NCBI RefSeq assembly: GCF_037126465.1
Contig: NC_088201.1
Span: forward strand, 1,803,001 to 1,867,000
Direction of reading: 5' to 3'
Length of the DNA: 64,000 nt
From: Ornithodoros turicata
Lineage: Eukaryota > Arthropoda > Arachnida > Ixodida > Argasidae
Part shown: in pieces, positions 33,701 through 45,100 of the stretch
How the letters are laid out: every line of letters starts with the position of its first letter
Position numbering within the stretch: position 1 is the stretch's first letter
Notes under the pieces: generated by a model
Seen by the model: only the letters and a program-made list of their open reading frames with translations
Told to the model about the DNA's origin: nothing
Databases searched by the model: none
Made by a program: the position numbers and the translations under genes

Positions 33701-34240
33701 AATAGTACTGCCCTAGCCATGCAAACGAAGAGCATGCCAGCACTGGACAGCTGCTTGCTTTACGACCTATAGGATACGATAAGACGCAATGGTTGCCCAC
33801 ATCTCATTTCGAAAATTAATAGTACTGCCCTAGCCATGCAAACGAAGAGCATGCCAGCACTGGACAGCTGCTTGCTTTACGACCTATAGGATACGATAAG
33901 ACGCAATGGTTGCCCACATCTCATTTCGAAAATTAATAGTACTGCCCTAGCCATGCAAACGAAGAGCATGCCAGCACTGGACAGCTGCTTGCTTTACGAC
34001 CTATAGGATACGATAAGACGCAATGGTTGCCCACATCTCATTTCGAAAATTAATAGTACTACCCTAGCCATGCAAACGAAGAGCATGCCAGCACTGGACA
34101 GCTGCTTGCTTTACGACCTATAGGATACGATAAGACGCAATGGTTGCCCACATCTCATTTCGAAAATTAATAGTACTGCCGTAGCCATGCAAACGAAGAG
34201 CATGCCAGCATTGGAGAGCTGCTTGCTCTGCAGCTTGTAG
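24747..34240. repeat. 117-bp satellite array, about 81 units
   Basis: Units start CTGCTTGCTTTACGACCTAT and contain GACGCAATGGTTGCCCACAT, then TTTCGAAAATTAATAGTACT. The period is 117 bp (for example 33049 to 33166). Two unit types exist: A (CATGCAAACGAAGAGCATGC) and B (CTGCAAAAGAAGGGTAGACC). From 24.8 to about 27.8 kb they mostly alternate A/B, a 234-bp dimer (25329 to 25563). From 27.9 kb most units are type A with GATACGATAAG. The last unit decays near 34217-34260. No protein frame persists. It is a classic tandem satellite between IR93a and IR25a. Confidence 0.97.
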
Positions 34241-34259
34241 GATGAGACAAGACGCATTG

Positions 34260-34466
34260 CTGTATACACATGGTATTTTTAGCGCCGGTTTCAAGATGAT
34301 CCGGCACGTTTACTCAGGAGGCAACGACACTTCGGGGGCACCGTCTAGAGCGAGGTACCTACTGAGGTAACTAACCTAACCTAATCTCATCTAATGCAGC
34401 TCTTAGAATTGTATCTTTCACAAGATAGTGGTCTCCAGTGTTAGGCTCAGGAAGGCGGTCGCTCTG
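34260..34466. other. satellite right flank, no gene
   Basis: Unique-looking sequence with a short CTAACCTAACCTAATC stretch (about 34368-34383), two TTAGG-type units on the complement. No coding signal. Confidence 0.35.
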
Positions 34467-34714
34467 CACTCTAAAAACTGAGCTTCACCGCATAGCACGC
34501 TGTGCGCCAACCATTGGCACGAATGATAGGGTTATCGCTTCTGATTCGAGGAGAGAGGAGGGCGTACGCCCTTTTGTGGCAATTTGGATATATCGTCGTT
34601 GCCACAAAAATGCGTACGCCTCCCTCTCTGTTCGAATCAAAAGCGATAACCCTGTCATTCGCGGCAGTGATTGGCGCACGACGTGCTATGTTGTGAAGCT
34701 GTTTTTAGAGTGTG
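34467..34714. mobile_element. hairpin MITE family M2
   Basis: Termini CACTCTAAAAACTGAGCTTC and ...GTTTTTAGAGTGTG enclose the M2 core TGATTCGAGGAGAGAGGAGG with a GCCACAAAA loop. The arms are nearly complementary throughout. Confidence 0.8.
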
Positions 34715-34720
34715 CAGTAG

Positions 34721-34922
34721 ACTCTTAGAAATGAACTTCACCGCATAGCACGCTCGTAGCCAACCATCATCTCGAATGATGCCATTATTTGCCCTGATTT
34801 GTTGAAAACGGGAGGCGTAGGCCTTTTTTGTGACAATTATGAACAGCATAAGTGGTGCGATATCATTCGAGATGGTGGTTGGCTACGAGCGTGGTATGCT
34901 GTGAAGTTCATTTTTAAGAGTG
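34721..34922. mobile_element. hairpin MITE family M1, shortened right arm
   Basis: ACTCTTAGAAATGAACTTCA and ...TTCATTTTTAAGAG are the ends. The left arm has the full CTGCCCTGATTTGTTGAAAA segment. The right arm lacks it, so an internal deletion of about 50 bp occurred. Confidence 0.8.
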
Positions 34923-34997
34923 ATAGCTGAAGTGTATAACAGGGTACTGAAGAAATGCATATAAAAGACCTTTCAACCAACACTCTTTTTTTTTTGT

Positions 34998-35265
34998 GAC
35001 CAGCGGCCTGGTTGAGCGGGTTAAGACTTCCCGCTCATTGGTGGTGGCCGAGGTCATGCTGAAGACTGAGAGGTTCGAATCCTACCACTGGCTGCGCTGT
35101 CTGAGGTTTTCCCAAGACTTTCCAGACGGCACTGTTTCCCCTGAAGTCGGCCCAGGACGCATACTAACGCCCTGTCTCCTTCTCGCTATCCTCTCTCCAT
35201 CTACCCACATCCGTACACCGCTCATGGCCACAGTTGCTTCTCGGCGCTAACACGGAATTAAAATT
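34998..35265 (+). mobile_element. tRNA-derived SINE, best copy
   Basis: Pol III promoter elements are recognisable: A-box-like TGGTTGAGCGGG (35009-35020) and B-box GGTTCGAATCC (35072-35082). A body of about 180 bp follows (GAAGTCGGCCCAGGACGCAT, CTCTCCATCTACCCACATCC), with the common SINE tail CCACAGTTGCTTCTCGGCGC and an A/T-rich end. Related copies are at 8150 and 4683 (+), and a sister family on the minus strand is at 35310, 37381 and 39636. Confidence 0.8.
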
Positions 35266-35309
35266 AGGTACGGGGCCCTTGTTCACTTGCGCGCATTTTT
35301 AACTTTAAC

Positions 35310-35625
35310 TGACGTTTTAACTGACGGTGAAACCCTCCCAGCAGTCTGACTGTGTATGCTTCGCGGGTGGTGAAAGGGCCCTCCCTTGTCACAGAGGTGG
35401 GCAGCATCACGACTGACGGGGAATGTGCGTCCACGGCCGACTTCTAAGGGAACTGTGCCGACATATGTCTGAGGAAAACCCAGGAAAAACCCCAGACAGC
35501 ACAGCCGGAACCGGGATTCGAACCCGGGTACCTCCCAGTCTCGACGTGACATGGCCAGAACCATGCAAGAGGACGTTCCCTGGCCAATGTGGCCACTGTG
35601 CTTAGCGGTGGAAGGAGGAAGTTAG
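35310..35625 (-). mobile_element. tRNA-derived SINE, sister family
   Basis: Read on the minus strand it has a B-box GGGTTCGAATCCC (complement of 35513-35525), then TTTTTCCTGGGTTTTCCTCA, AGTCGGCCGTGGACGCACAT and GTCGTGATGCTGCCCACCTC. The AGTCGGCC-GGACGCA block is shared with the + strand SINE family, which suggests a common ancestor. Confidence 0.7.
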
Positions 35626-35879
35626 CCATGTTCAACAGTGTGCTGTCCTCCTGGACACAGGAAGTCGTGAGTGTAACTGATTATTGCTCCACAGAGAATG
35701 TCCATCAGTGGCGTAGGGATTCTACGGGGGACACAGGGGATTTCACTATCGTTTCCCTCTTCCTCTACCCATGGTATGACGCCATCACTCGATTGAGAAC
35801 GAAGAAAAGGCCGGTGCTCACAGGGCAGGTAAGAAACGCCAACTGCTGAAAAGCCTGTGGAACCGATTTCCGGTAAAAT

Positions 35880-36351
35880 CTCACTGGGACGTACGATTCC
35901 TGAGCAGAGATCAAGTGCTGCAACAAGTAAAGAATTATCGTCGTCGAATGTAAGTTGATGCGAATTGTCATCTTTGACCTTTCGGGGAACGTTCTGCGGC
36001 AGTTCAACTGTTCCAAGCACCACGGAGTTCCCAAACGGCGTGGTGACCAACTACAATCTTCATCTCCAACGATCGAGCCCACTGCGTTCTCTTACGAAGG
36101 CGTATTCCTTGGCGTTATTACGGGGAGCGGGCATAACCAACTATCCGATCGCGGCTTTGCTTGTGTCAGACAACTACAAGTATACTTTCACGTCACGCAG
36201 GATGGCCAGTTGCTGAGTGCTTTCGAGAGTCACATGAAGCATGCCCAGTGTTACGACGTGGCCCTTGTGCACGACAACTGCGTTGTACTTGCGAGCAAAG
36301 ACTGCAAACTGTATGCCTACCGCTATGACGGTTCTAAACGTCCGTTCATAT
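35880..36351 (+). pseudogene. brat/TRIM-NHL beta-propeller pseudogene
   Basis: Pieces of the NHL domain of Brain tumor (brat; a TRIM-NHL RNA-binding translational repressor) occur in order but in different frames. First RIIVVECKLMRIVIFDLSGN followed by VLRQFNCSKHH (about 35929-36022, one frame). Then EFPNGVV (a second frame, about 36024-36045). Then GAGITNYPIA (about 36125-36155). Finally FHVTQDGQLLSAFESHMKHA, CYDVALVHDNCVVLASKDC and KLYAYRY (about 36186-36330, frame one again). From memory of the family, these match the final propeller blades of brat closely. At least two frameshifts and several substitutions make it nonfunctional. No intron interrupts about 400 bp, so it may be a retrocopy. 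Only the 3' end of the domain is present; the region upstream of 35880 is too decayed to judge. Confidence 0.7.
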
Positions 36352-37210
36352 GACAGCTACGACATATACATAAACCGGCTTGGTTGGTGGACGCATTTGT
36401 CCAGGTTACAGGGGAATGCAAATTTTTTCCAAAGGCGTAATGTCGGAAATGTAATAAGGTTGGGTCGATCATCCGCTAACAAGTGCTTCCTAGTTGCGTC
36501 AGTTTACAAAACGCGGTAAGGGCAGATCTCGGGAGCCGTAGGGCTCTTTAACGTGGCAAATGAACAGAAAACACAAACGTGGCTGACCCCGAGCAAAAAA
36601 CGTTCCGTCCGTTGTCTTTGAAGGAAAGTCATTTTGCACAACAAGGATCATCAATTGGAAAAGCTACGACTGAAGATGACTATCGGAAGCCAACAACAGT
36701 GACGAACCCCTGGTGTTACCATGGAGACCAATGACTCTCACCACTTTTTAAAAGACGGCTTCGATTCGCTGCTCAGGTGTGTACCAGTCGGAAGCATCGT
36801 TTTTTCGACCCGTGCCTGGATATTTTGAATGTGTTTCGCTTCCGCGCTATATTTCTGGGGAAGAGAGAGAAAAAAAAAAATAAAAAACGGTCCCGTCTGA
36901 AAAGAGAGTTTGCCGCATGATACTCCCCGCCAATCTTGATATATATCTCCTGATGACCTGACATCCGTCATAACGATGATCGTTATGTGCAGTGGTTTGA
37001 CCTTGAGCCCTGTTTTTAAGTAATACCGCGAGGCAGCTATGGCAACGAGAGCTGTACAGACACGGGGGTACGGCTGCAGGAACAGGGAAAACCTCCGACG
37101 AGTGTTTTCACCTTTTTGAAGCGGGGTTTTTCTTCCGCAGTCCGATCGTGCACTTAATCGTGTGAAACAGGCCCCGCGATGTGCGTTTGCCTAAGGCCCC
37201 GCACACCCCT
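36352..37210. other. no gene recognised
   Basis: Nothing coding or repeat-like was recognised, apart from an A-rich tract at about 36870-36886. Confidence 0.3.
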
Positions 37211-37214
37211 ATAG

Positions 37215-37502
37215 CACCCGGCCCTGCCGCATAGCACGCGCTTAGCCAACCACCATGATATCGTTCTGATGATTCCACGGTCTGTTAAAACAGGGACTTG
37301 CTTGCTTGTGACACCCATGCAGTTCCGTTAATTGTCACAAAAAGGCTTTCCACAAATGAGGTGATGATGGTGAAAAGGCTCACAGGTGTGGGCAACGTCA
37401 CGAGTCTCACGACTGACGCCCTTGTGTGACCTGGGCCGACTCCCAAGGGAACCGTGCCGACATATGGCTGAAGGCGTCTGAGGAAAACACAGGAAAAATG
37501 AG
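37215..37502 (-). mobile_element. M1 MITE remnant followed by minus-strand SINE remnant
   Basis: 37215-37350 holds CCGCATAGCACGCGCTTAGC, ACCACCATGATATCGTTCTG and TTGTCACAAAAAGGC, decayed M1 arms. 37381-37502 repeats the minus-strand SINE body (GGGAACCGTGCCGACATATG, GTCTGAGGAAAACACAGGAA). Confidence 0.6.
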
Positions 37503-39635
37503 GAGTCGCAGTGCTACGTGACCAAGTTCTGTTCTAAGAGTGCAGCCAATAAGAGCCCGGAGAACACAAGATGAGTGGATAAAAAAAAATCATTATGACA
37601 CTGGGTAGTAACTAGGTTTCACAGACAATTTTGGGGAAAGTAATTTAGTCTCGGTGAAATAGAATTGTAATTAAGTTTCTCGGGTAATTTTTCCACGCGT
37701 CAGTCTCCATCTTTAGAACCTTGTACGAGCTCCTTTTAAGCATGCGGTTAGACTGCTAAAATAAGGCGCTTTTTTAAAAGACACACGGAGCTCGAACCAT
37801 TTGGAAGCAGTAACTCAGTTGGTACTTTTCGTTGTTTTTGAGCAGCTAACGGTATATTGACGCTGCAGGTGAGTCCCGAAAGGGGCTGTATATACCTCCA
37901 CGGGTAACAATCCCAATCGGATAACACGTTCTCGTACAAAAAGTTTTACCGGAGCGAGATATACATAGCGGTGACTCGCGGGGACCCGGAGATGGAGCCG
38001 TTAGTAAATCCAGTATGTACGTTGAACTGCTATTAATGTTCCACAAGTAAGTTTCGTCACATAGGCTTTATTGGTACGAATGTACTTGACGCCCAAGACT
38101 AACCGTTATTACTCCTGGTTTGTTCTCTTTAAATGGTTGCGTGGCAACAATCTTACAAACACGGTTATCCACCTGTGAGCCCGACTCGCGATTTGAATCA
38201 TTTTTGCGCACACATCCTCGTACAGAGTTGGACGACAAACGTTGTTAATCGATTGTTGATCGAGTTCCGTCATTCTAACCTCGCCTCGCCTGTGTAGCGT
38301 AACAATCGGCTTTTTATCGACTGGCTGCCTTATCTTGGTGGACGAATGGGCGTGGCCAAAGACGAATGCCTCGCAGGCGATTGGCCACGGCATGGACGGG
38401 GGGAGGGTAACTCGGGTCTTAGATGCGACACCAATTTACTCCGCCATGCGTTCCCTACTGGGGTAAGTGCTCTCATTTCTAGGGAAGAATAAGTAGCACA
38501 TTTCAAAAGCTGTGAAATGTCTCGCCCAGCTTGTAACGCAGGTACAACAGATGTGTGTCGCATGCTGGACGGAACATATAAGACGGTTTTAGAGTGACGT
38601 CACTTCCTGCCAGAGTGTCGAACCCGAATTAACCGTTATTTTGAACCGGAACCGTAATTACTAGCGCCATCTTGGTGTGGGCCGCGTGTTATCTATCCCA
38701 TTGTCTGGTGGCGACGTCCGTTTTATGTGACATAATACTCGAGATCCATTCGGTAGCGCGGTACATACCAGGCCAAGGGTGAAGGCCCCTGGCCGCCGCT
38801 TATAGAAGAAACATGTTTTGTCATTCCTACCTTCCAAAGTTTGCAGCAACAGTGCATTGTAACAACATCATGTACAACATTAAAAACGTAGTCAAAGTAC
38901 TAGTATGTTCGATAAGGCTGCAGTGCACTGCTGCTGCAAGTGTGCCGCGACTCGCCTGTCTCAGCAGTTCAGTCCTTCCATTTGCGACTTGCAAGTGGCC
39001 CGGCGTGTGGGTTTCAATTTTAGAGATGTAGAGTGTAGACGCTGGCCGAAGTTGTGCCAGTCTGTTTGAACGCAAAGATCGCGAAGGGAAGCACACGGTA
39101 GTGAGTGAAGTCCCTCCAACCACATATATGTTAGTGGAGTCACGCCAGAGACTTGGATGGGGAAGATTCATTTTAGCGATAGTGACATTTGCTCTATGAA
39201 GATGCGATATTAAAAAAATTCCAGAAGCACATGTCCTTTGTCCTCAAGTCCTTCGTCCTTGTTCAGATGTCATCCTGACATCTGAAGTATAAGTTACCAA
39301 CACATATTTCATGCTCTAGTCAGTAGTCCCACGGACGTTCCACTTTCAGATGACGTGTTACCGTTAGGCATATCGTTGCATTTTCTTTTTTTTCAATTTA
39401 CATATCCTGTTGGTCGAAAGACAGAAATGAATGCATACAAAACGTAACTAAGAGATCTTATATCATTTTTAGTAGCCATCTATCATTTTGTAGCATATTA
39501 GAAACTCGAACCGGTTCCGAACTGGTTAATCAAACCTATAAATCCGGAGCTGAACCTGAACCCGAAACAAACGGAAAAACGTTTCGGTTCGACGCTCTGC
39601 TTCCTATACTGTTAAAAAGTTAAAAAGGGTTGTCG
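37503..39635. other. intergenic, no gene recognised
   Basis: Several short open frames on both strands have no family motif, codon pattern or splice context. Nothing could be supported. Confidence 0.3.
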
Positions 39636-39870
39636 GCCTCACATAGGTGAGCAACATCACGACTGACGGTGAATGTGCGTCCTGGGACGACTTCTAAGGG
39701 AACTGTGCCGACATACATCTGAAAGCGTCTGAGGAAAACCCAGGAAAAACCTCAGACTCCGGCACCGGGATTCGAACCCGGGTACCTCCCAGTCTTGACC
39801 CATGGACTTGACCGCATAACACGCTGAAGGCCGACCATTACAAAGAATGAGAATGACACATTTTTCACTT
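39636..39870 (-). mobile_element. minus-strand SINE copy plus MITE fragment
   Basis: 39636-39799 is the sister SINE, with GGGATTCGAACCCGGGTACC on the + strand as the B-box complement. 39808-39870 carries ACTTGACCGCATAACACGCT and a partial MITE arm. Confidence 0.65.
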
Positions 39871-40149
39871 TGACGTCACTGTGACATATAATGTTTTTAA
39901 TTGAAGTAGTTTGCGTGCTTATTCATAAGGACCGATCGGCCCTGCAGAGTCCTCTCTGTCCCTCTTCGCTAAACGGGGTTCGAAGCCAACAGAGCGTTAC
40001 GTGTAGCACCGGAGAGGAGGGTGGAGCGGCACACTCCGCAAAAGGAGATATCCCGTTTAGTAAAAAAAGGAGTGCGCCCATTGCAGCCGTCTACTTAACG
40101 CGCCCATGTGATTTTGGTTTTCAGCGTGGAGAGAGAGGTTTGCGCTTGC

Positions 40150-41070
40150 CCTCACTAGCCTCGCCCTCACCTCAATTTTCTGGGAGAAAAATTTTCCTCA
40201 CATCACCTCAAAAAATTTTTGAAATTTTTTCCTCACCTCATCTCAAAAATGTTATTTGAAAATTTCCTCACCTCATCTCACCTAAAAATGTTTTTTTAAA
40301 AATTTCCTCACCTCACCTCAATTTTTTATTGAAAAATTTTCCTCACCTCACCTCACCTCAAAGGAATTTTTGAGACTTTTCCTCACCTAAACCTCACCTC
40401 AAATTTCTTTCGAAATTTTCCTCAACTCACCTCAATTTTTTAAAGCTATTGGTGTATTCGATGTGAAGATTGTGTATTCGATGCGCGTTGGCTTTGAGTG
40501 ACTGCCAATGTAAATGCACATATCTCAAGCGTGAGTGCATACAGGGTGCGGCACGAAACATGTCATTTGACCATTATAAGAAAACGGCTTAACGGAAAAA
40601 TATGGGGTAAACAAATTTCTTCTGGACATTTAGTTTGTCACCAAATACAAATAGTTTCATCAATTGGCCATTGAAATACATTTTCGAAATTGAACTCATG
40701 AAATTGCTTAGTCAGTGTAACCGTTTTTTTTTTTTTACTTCTTGCTGGAGGATTTGGCCTAGCCAATCATAGAAAACGCTTCGTGGATACCGGGTACCGC
40801 CCAGATGAGAGACAGAAGCTGCGGAAAGAAGGAAAGATATCCCGTGTACGCGCGGGAAAAGTTTTCATAAAGTGCGCGTTTATAAATTTTTCCTCGCCTC
40901 ACCTAAAAAAAAATTTAAAAGATTTTCCTCGCCTCACCTCAAAAACTTTTTGAAAATGTTCCTCACCTCAAACATCACCAGAAAAATTGGCCCTCACCTC
41001 ACCTCAAATATCGTGAGGTGAGGGTGAGGAAACCCTCACCCTTGCACGCCCTCGTGAGGGTGCCCACCTC
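40150..41070. repeat. CCTCACCTCA minisatellite-like element, copy 2
   Basis: Two clusters (40150-40440 and 40890-41065) of CCTCACCTCA alternate with AAAATTTTT-type spacers, separated by about 440 bp of different sequence. It ends GGTGCCCACCTCTG, complementary to the CAGAGGTGG start of the copy at 4402. Confidence 0.65.
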
Positions 41071-41071
41071 T

Positions 41072-41524
41072 GGTTAAAACAGAACTTGACCACATGGCGC
41101 GCTCCTAGCCAACCATCATTCTGTGTCATTATTTGCTGCCTATCTGGGACACATTATGCATGTCCCAGATAGGCTCCTCCCCTGTTTTGAACGAATCATG
41201 ACACAGAATGATATTATTCAGAATGGTGGTTGGCTACACTCTTAAAAATGAACTTCACCGCCATAGCACTCTCCTAGCCAACCATCATCTCTAATGATAT
41301 CGTCATCTGCCCTGATTTGTTCAAAACGGGAGGCGTACGCCTTTTCTGTGACAATTATGAACAGCATAAGTGTCACAAAAAGGACGTACGCCTCTCGTTT
41401 TCAACAAATCAGGGCAGATGACGATATCATTCGAGATGATGGTTGGCTAGGAGCGTGCTATGCGGTGAAGTTCATTTTTAAGAGTGTATACGAGCGTGCT
41501 ATGTGGTCAAGTTCTATTTTAACC
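41072..41524. mobile_element. hairpin MITE family M3, split by another MITE
   Basis: Termini GGTTAAAACAGAACTTGACC and the complement ...GGTCAAGTTCTATTTTAACC bound an element whose core is CTATCTGGGACACATTATGC with its inverted partner. It is interrupted at 41236 by the M1 copy at 41237-41486. Removing that insert restores GGTTGGCTACGAGCGTGC. Confidence 0.85.
41237..41486. mobile_element. hairpin MITE family M1 nested in M3
   Basis: A 250-bp element, CACTCTTAAAAATGAACTTC to ...CATTTTTAAGAGTG, with TA at both edges (41235-41236 and 41487-41490). The empty site is known from the surrounding element, so TA duplication, the Tc1/mariner signature, is supported directly. Arms are almost fully complementary, and the loop is TGTGACAATTATGAACAGCA. 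Confidence 0.9.
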
Positions 41525-42144
41525 TTGGCCACTACAGGAATTGTGGATGACGTCCTACTCACGGAAAGACACTCCAAAATTCGTCTGCTTTCTCCAGAAA
41601 TCTGGCCTCGCTCAAAGACTATAAGTACTGTTCGGACTTAACTTTCGGCCGTTATCTTTCCCTTCATCTGTTATCACATCATCTCATCTCATCCTGGCTA
41701 CAGTCGTGACGCAGCCCACATACGTACGTGAGGCCAACAACGAACGAATCAGGGGTTCGGGATGGTGGTTGGCTAAGAACGTGCTACGCGGTCACATCTC
41801 ATAACATGCTCAGAACAGTTTCCTGATTTTTTCAAAATAGGATCGGGAGCTCAATCTTAAATCACGGCCGATCAATCAGAATAGAATAGAAATAGAAAGA
41901 AAAAAAATGGAAACGTAGGTGTGCTTAGAGTGAGAGGAAAACTGTTCATTTTCTTATCCTCGATTAAAAAAAACATTTTGCATCGTGCGGTGAATAGTAA
42001 AAAAGTTTCGGCCTTTTTTTCTGTGGGCGTTTTTCTTTTTTTGCTCTGTCGTGCGCAACTGTGTGTTTCATTAGCCATTATGGACATCATTCTGTGTGAC
42101 TAAAATGTTTAGTTTTTACGAGTGACGGCTCATTTATGTCTCAG
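41525..42144. other. upstream region of IR25a
   Basis: The initiator exon and promoter of IR25a should lie here or further left, but I could not identify them. A MITE fragment is present at about 41745-41795 (GATGGTGGTTGGCTAAGAAC). A pyrimidine-rich stretch at about 42015-42050 precedes the first recognised exon. Confidence 0.35.
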
Positions 42145-45100
42145 GTTGCTGCAATTTGTCCCGCTGCTATTCGTGCAAGCAAACAACATTCACATAGGTA
42201 AGTCGGCTGACAGGACTTCCTGCATGCTGAGTCAGGGGCTCACTTCTTACGTAGAAACAGAACTTCACTGCCTAGCACGCTTTGCGCCGACCAGTGCCAC
42301 GAATGATAGGGTTATCGCGTGTAATCCGAAGAGAGAGAGGGCGTGCGCCATTTTCTGGCAATTATCGTATATACAAATTGACACAAAATGGCATACCCCG
42401 TCCTCTTCGAATCAGAAGCAGCAACTGCGTGACAGCGGTTGGCACACAGCGTGCTATACGGTGAAGTTCTGTTTTCGAGTGTATGAGCACAGCCGGTGAG
42501 CTTTTTGGCAGCATTTTGGCAGCCTTTTGACAAGCATTAGCGAGATATTTCCGTCTGCTTTGCTAATCGCCGAGTGCTGGACGGTCATGCTGAAAGGTTC
42601 CGAAACAGTTGCTTCTCGGTACTAACACTCTGCATTCCCTTTTAACAACAACAACAACAAATAAATTAATGATAATGAATGGGGAAATTCGCCACATAAG
42701 GTGCGGCCCACTACCCTTTTAACAAGATGTGGTCACATCCAACCGACGGCTATTTCCTCAAGCATGTGCACTGCTATTGCAAACTTGCTCTGTACGCAGT
42801 TTCTTGGCGGTGCAGAATAAAAGAAGCACACCTTTATCCAGCAGTACCCGCCGGGGATCTGTTTTGCGTTTAAAAAAATAGCTCGGAGTCAAATTGCGTG
42901 TCTTCCAGGAGTTGCAAAAAAAGAAAAAGAAGAAAAGCGCCAAGTTGTATGCTTGAGAATAACCCACTTTAACCCTGCAGTTGTGGTGGTGGAGCCCGGC
43001 AATGATGTGGCCAGGACGATAATTCCAGAAGCTCTCAAGAAAATGGGAAACGTCACTCATGAAGTAGTACAACTCACGGAGGAAGCTACTGTTATGAGCT
43101 GTAAGAATTTCATTTATTGAGAAGCGGGTGAGGCGTAACCGGCATTAAAAGAGAGAGAGAAATGGCGTTTACTCTGCACATGACGGCAATCACGTGAACA
43201 CACCTATACATCATATACTGTAGAAATTATGAAACATGCATAAGAATTGTTGTCGGGCCGTGTGCTTGCAATGTACGTACTGCATGGAGGTGCATCGATG
43301 ATATACCGGGTGTTTTTTATTTGTTTTTTTATTTATCGGCATCAGACCCTTTTAAAAAGCTACGATGCCGTTTTTGCAGTTGAGTAAATGGCCCAGGCGG
43401 AAATCCTCTCGAAGGAAGTACGTGGCTACAGATGCCTAATTACCTAAAATCGTGAATTAACTCTTTAATTATGTGGGGGGCAAAAGTGAGTCAGCGTAAT
43501 TGGAGGCAGACCTCGTTCAAAGCTATTCCATTTATAAAAAAAAAATCCCGAAACGAGCATGTCCGTTAAAATATCAATGGAGGAATTTTTGTATGTACCG
43601 AAACCGCGCGCCTTCGACGTCGGAGGCTTATCTGGGCCGCCATGCGGTTGAGCAGCCACTCCAATCATCTCCATCGCTCGAAAGCCCTCTGACATTGACT
43701 CCCTGCGCTTCTGAGGAGTACGTTTCAGGATTTTTAGAAAAAATTCATGGACTGTCTCCCATTATTAAAGCCCATTATTATTAGCCTCGAATTAAAGAGT
43801 TGATAAATGAATTTTAGGTAATTAGTCATCTAGTATAGTTACATACTGTCTTACAGGGGATATCTGCCTGTCTCTATACAGGGTGCTTTTTTTCGATACA
43901 TTCCATTTTTAACTAGTGACACTTTTGACAACGGTTTGGCGCTGCAGCGCCATAAAAATACTAATCATCATCATCATCGATACACATTTTTCATTAAAAA
44001 ACTATAAGGGCCATAGATATCCTGTTTTCACTTAACTATCATCTCTGGGCCGGCGGACGTTCTTGGTCATCTGTTGCTCAACCGTCGAATGACTAATTAC
44101 CTAAAAATCGTTAATTAACTTTTTAATTATAAAAGCTACGAAGTTGTCCTAATGAGAACACCTGCTCCCTTCGATCACCCGATGTCGTAGCCGTTTTCAA
44201 AACAAAAATCTGTTCGGTAGATCGTCCGCAAAAATTCGTGAAGGAACTCCATTTTTTCTTTATTTTGTTCATTGCCCATCTTCGAAGATGCGTCTTTCCT
44301 TCACCCAGTGTGAGAGAGTGAAAGAGCACAATGCCGCCTCATATGTCGAAGATGAGCTTTAACTTTGCGGAAACAAAACAAAAACAAATGTACCGGGTGA
44401 CTCTATCGCAACTGCCCTTATCTTGGGCTCCATTTTCCGTTTTCTTTTAATCTTTTTCCAGGACGCAGGCGCCCAGAGGCGATAGTGTGCTCTTTCATCT
44501 TCTCGTATTGGGGGTGAAGAAAAGACGAGTCTCTAGAGATGCGCAATGAATAAAAAAACAAACGAAAATAGTAAACAAACAAAATACACAAAAAAAATGG
44601 CTTCGCGAATTTTTTGCGAACGATCTATGGAACGAATTTTTGTTTTGAAAACGGCTTTGGTATCTGGTGACCGAAGAGATCAGATGTGCTCATGGAACAA
44701 CTTCGTAGCTTCTATAATTAAAGAGTAAGACATTGCCTTAGGAGTCTTCTAATGCCCTCCTAGGGGGTGCCCTTCGTTGCCATTGATTTCATCTCTGAAA
44801 AAGTGATAGATATATCTTTTAAAAAATATGGTCACATTTAGCTGGGACACCCTGTATATACGGTGCATAGTTTTTGCTGGGTGTGCGGTAATCCGTGTCG
44901 TGCTGTTATGTTTGTTGACTTCCATATTCGTGAAAGAAGCTTAGAAGGCTGAAACTTGTGCAGTATGTTCGCAAGTGTTCGCGACCAGTCCTCCGACGGT
45001 GCTGTTGGATGCAGTTCGGGAGCCCGGCAGTACCATAAGTCGCTTGTCGACGGTCGTCCGAGAGATGGCCAGAAAGATGGGCATCCCGACGCTAAGCCTA

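Noticed and set aside
24747..34240. Regular repeats of about 117 bp could suggest a CRISPR array
   Set aside because: The whole 117-bp unit is repeated without unique spacers, the host is eukaryotic, and no cas genes exist. It is a satellite.
35589..35849. 86-codon + frame upstream of the brat-like pseudogene
   Set aside because: It starts inside SINE sequence and shows no NHL-like peptide. I could not extend the pseudogene into it.
42136..42197. ATGTCTCAG... as the IR25a start
   Set aside because: This frame is not the one that joins exon 42981 as a receptor and lacks a signal peptide. The frame giving [12 protein letters not shown] is correct but needs an upstream exon.
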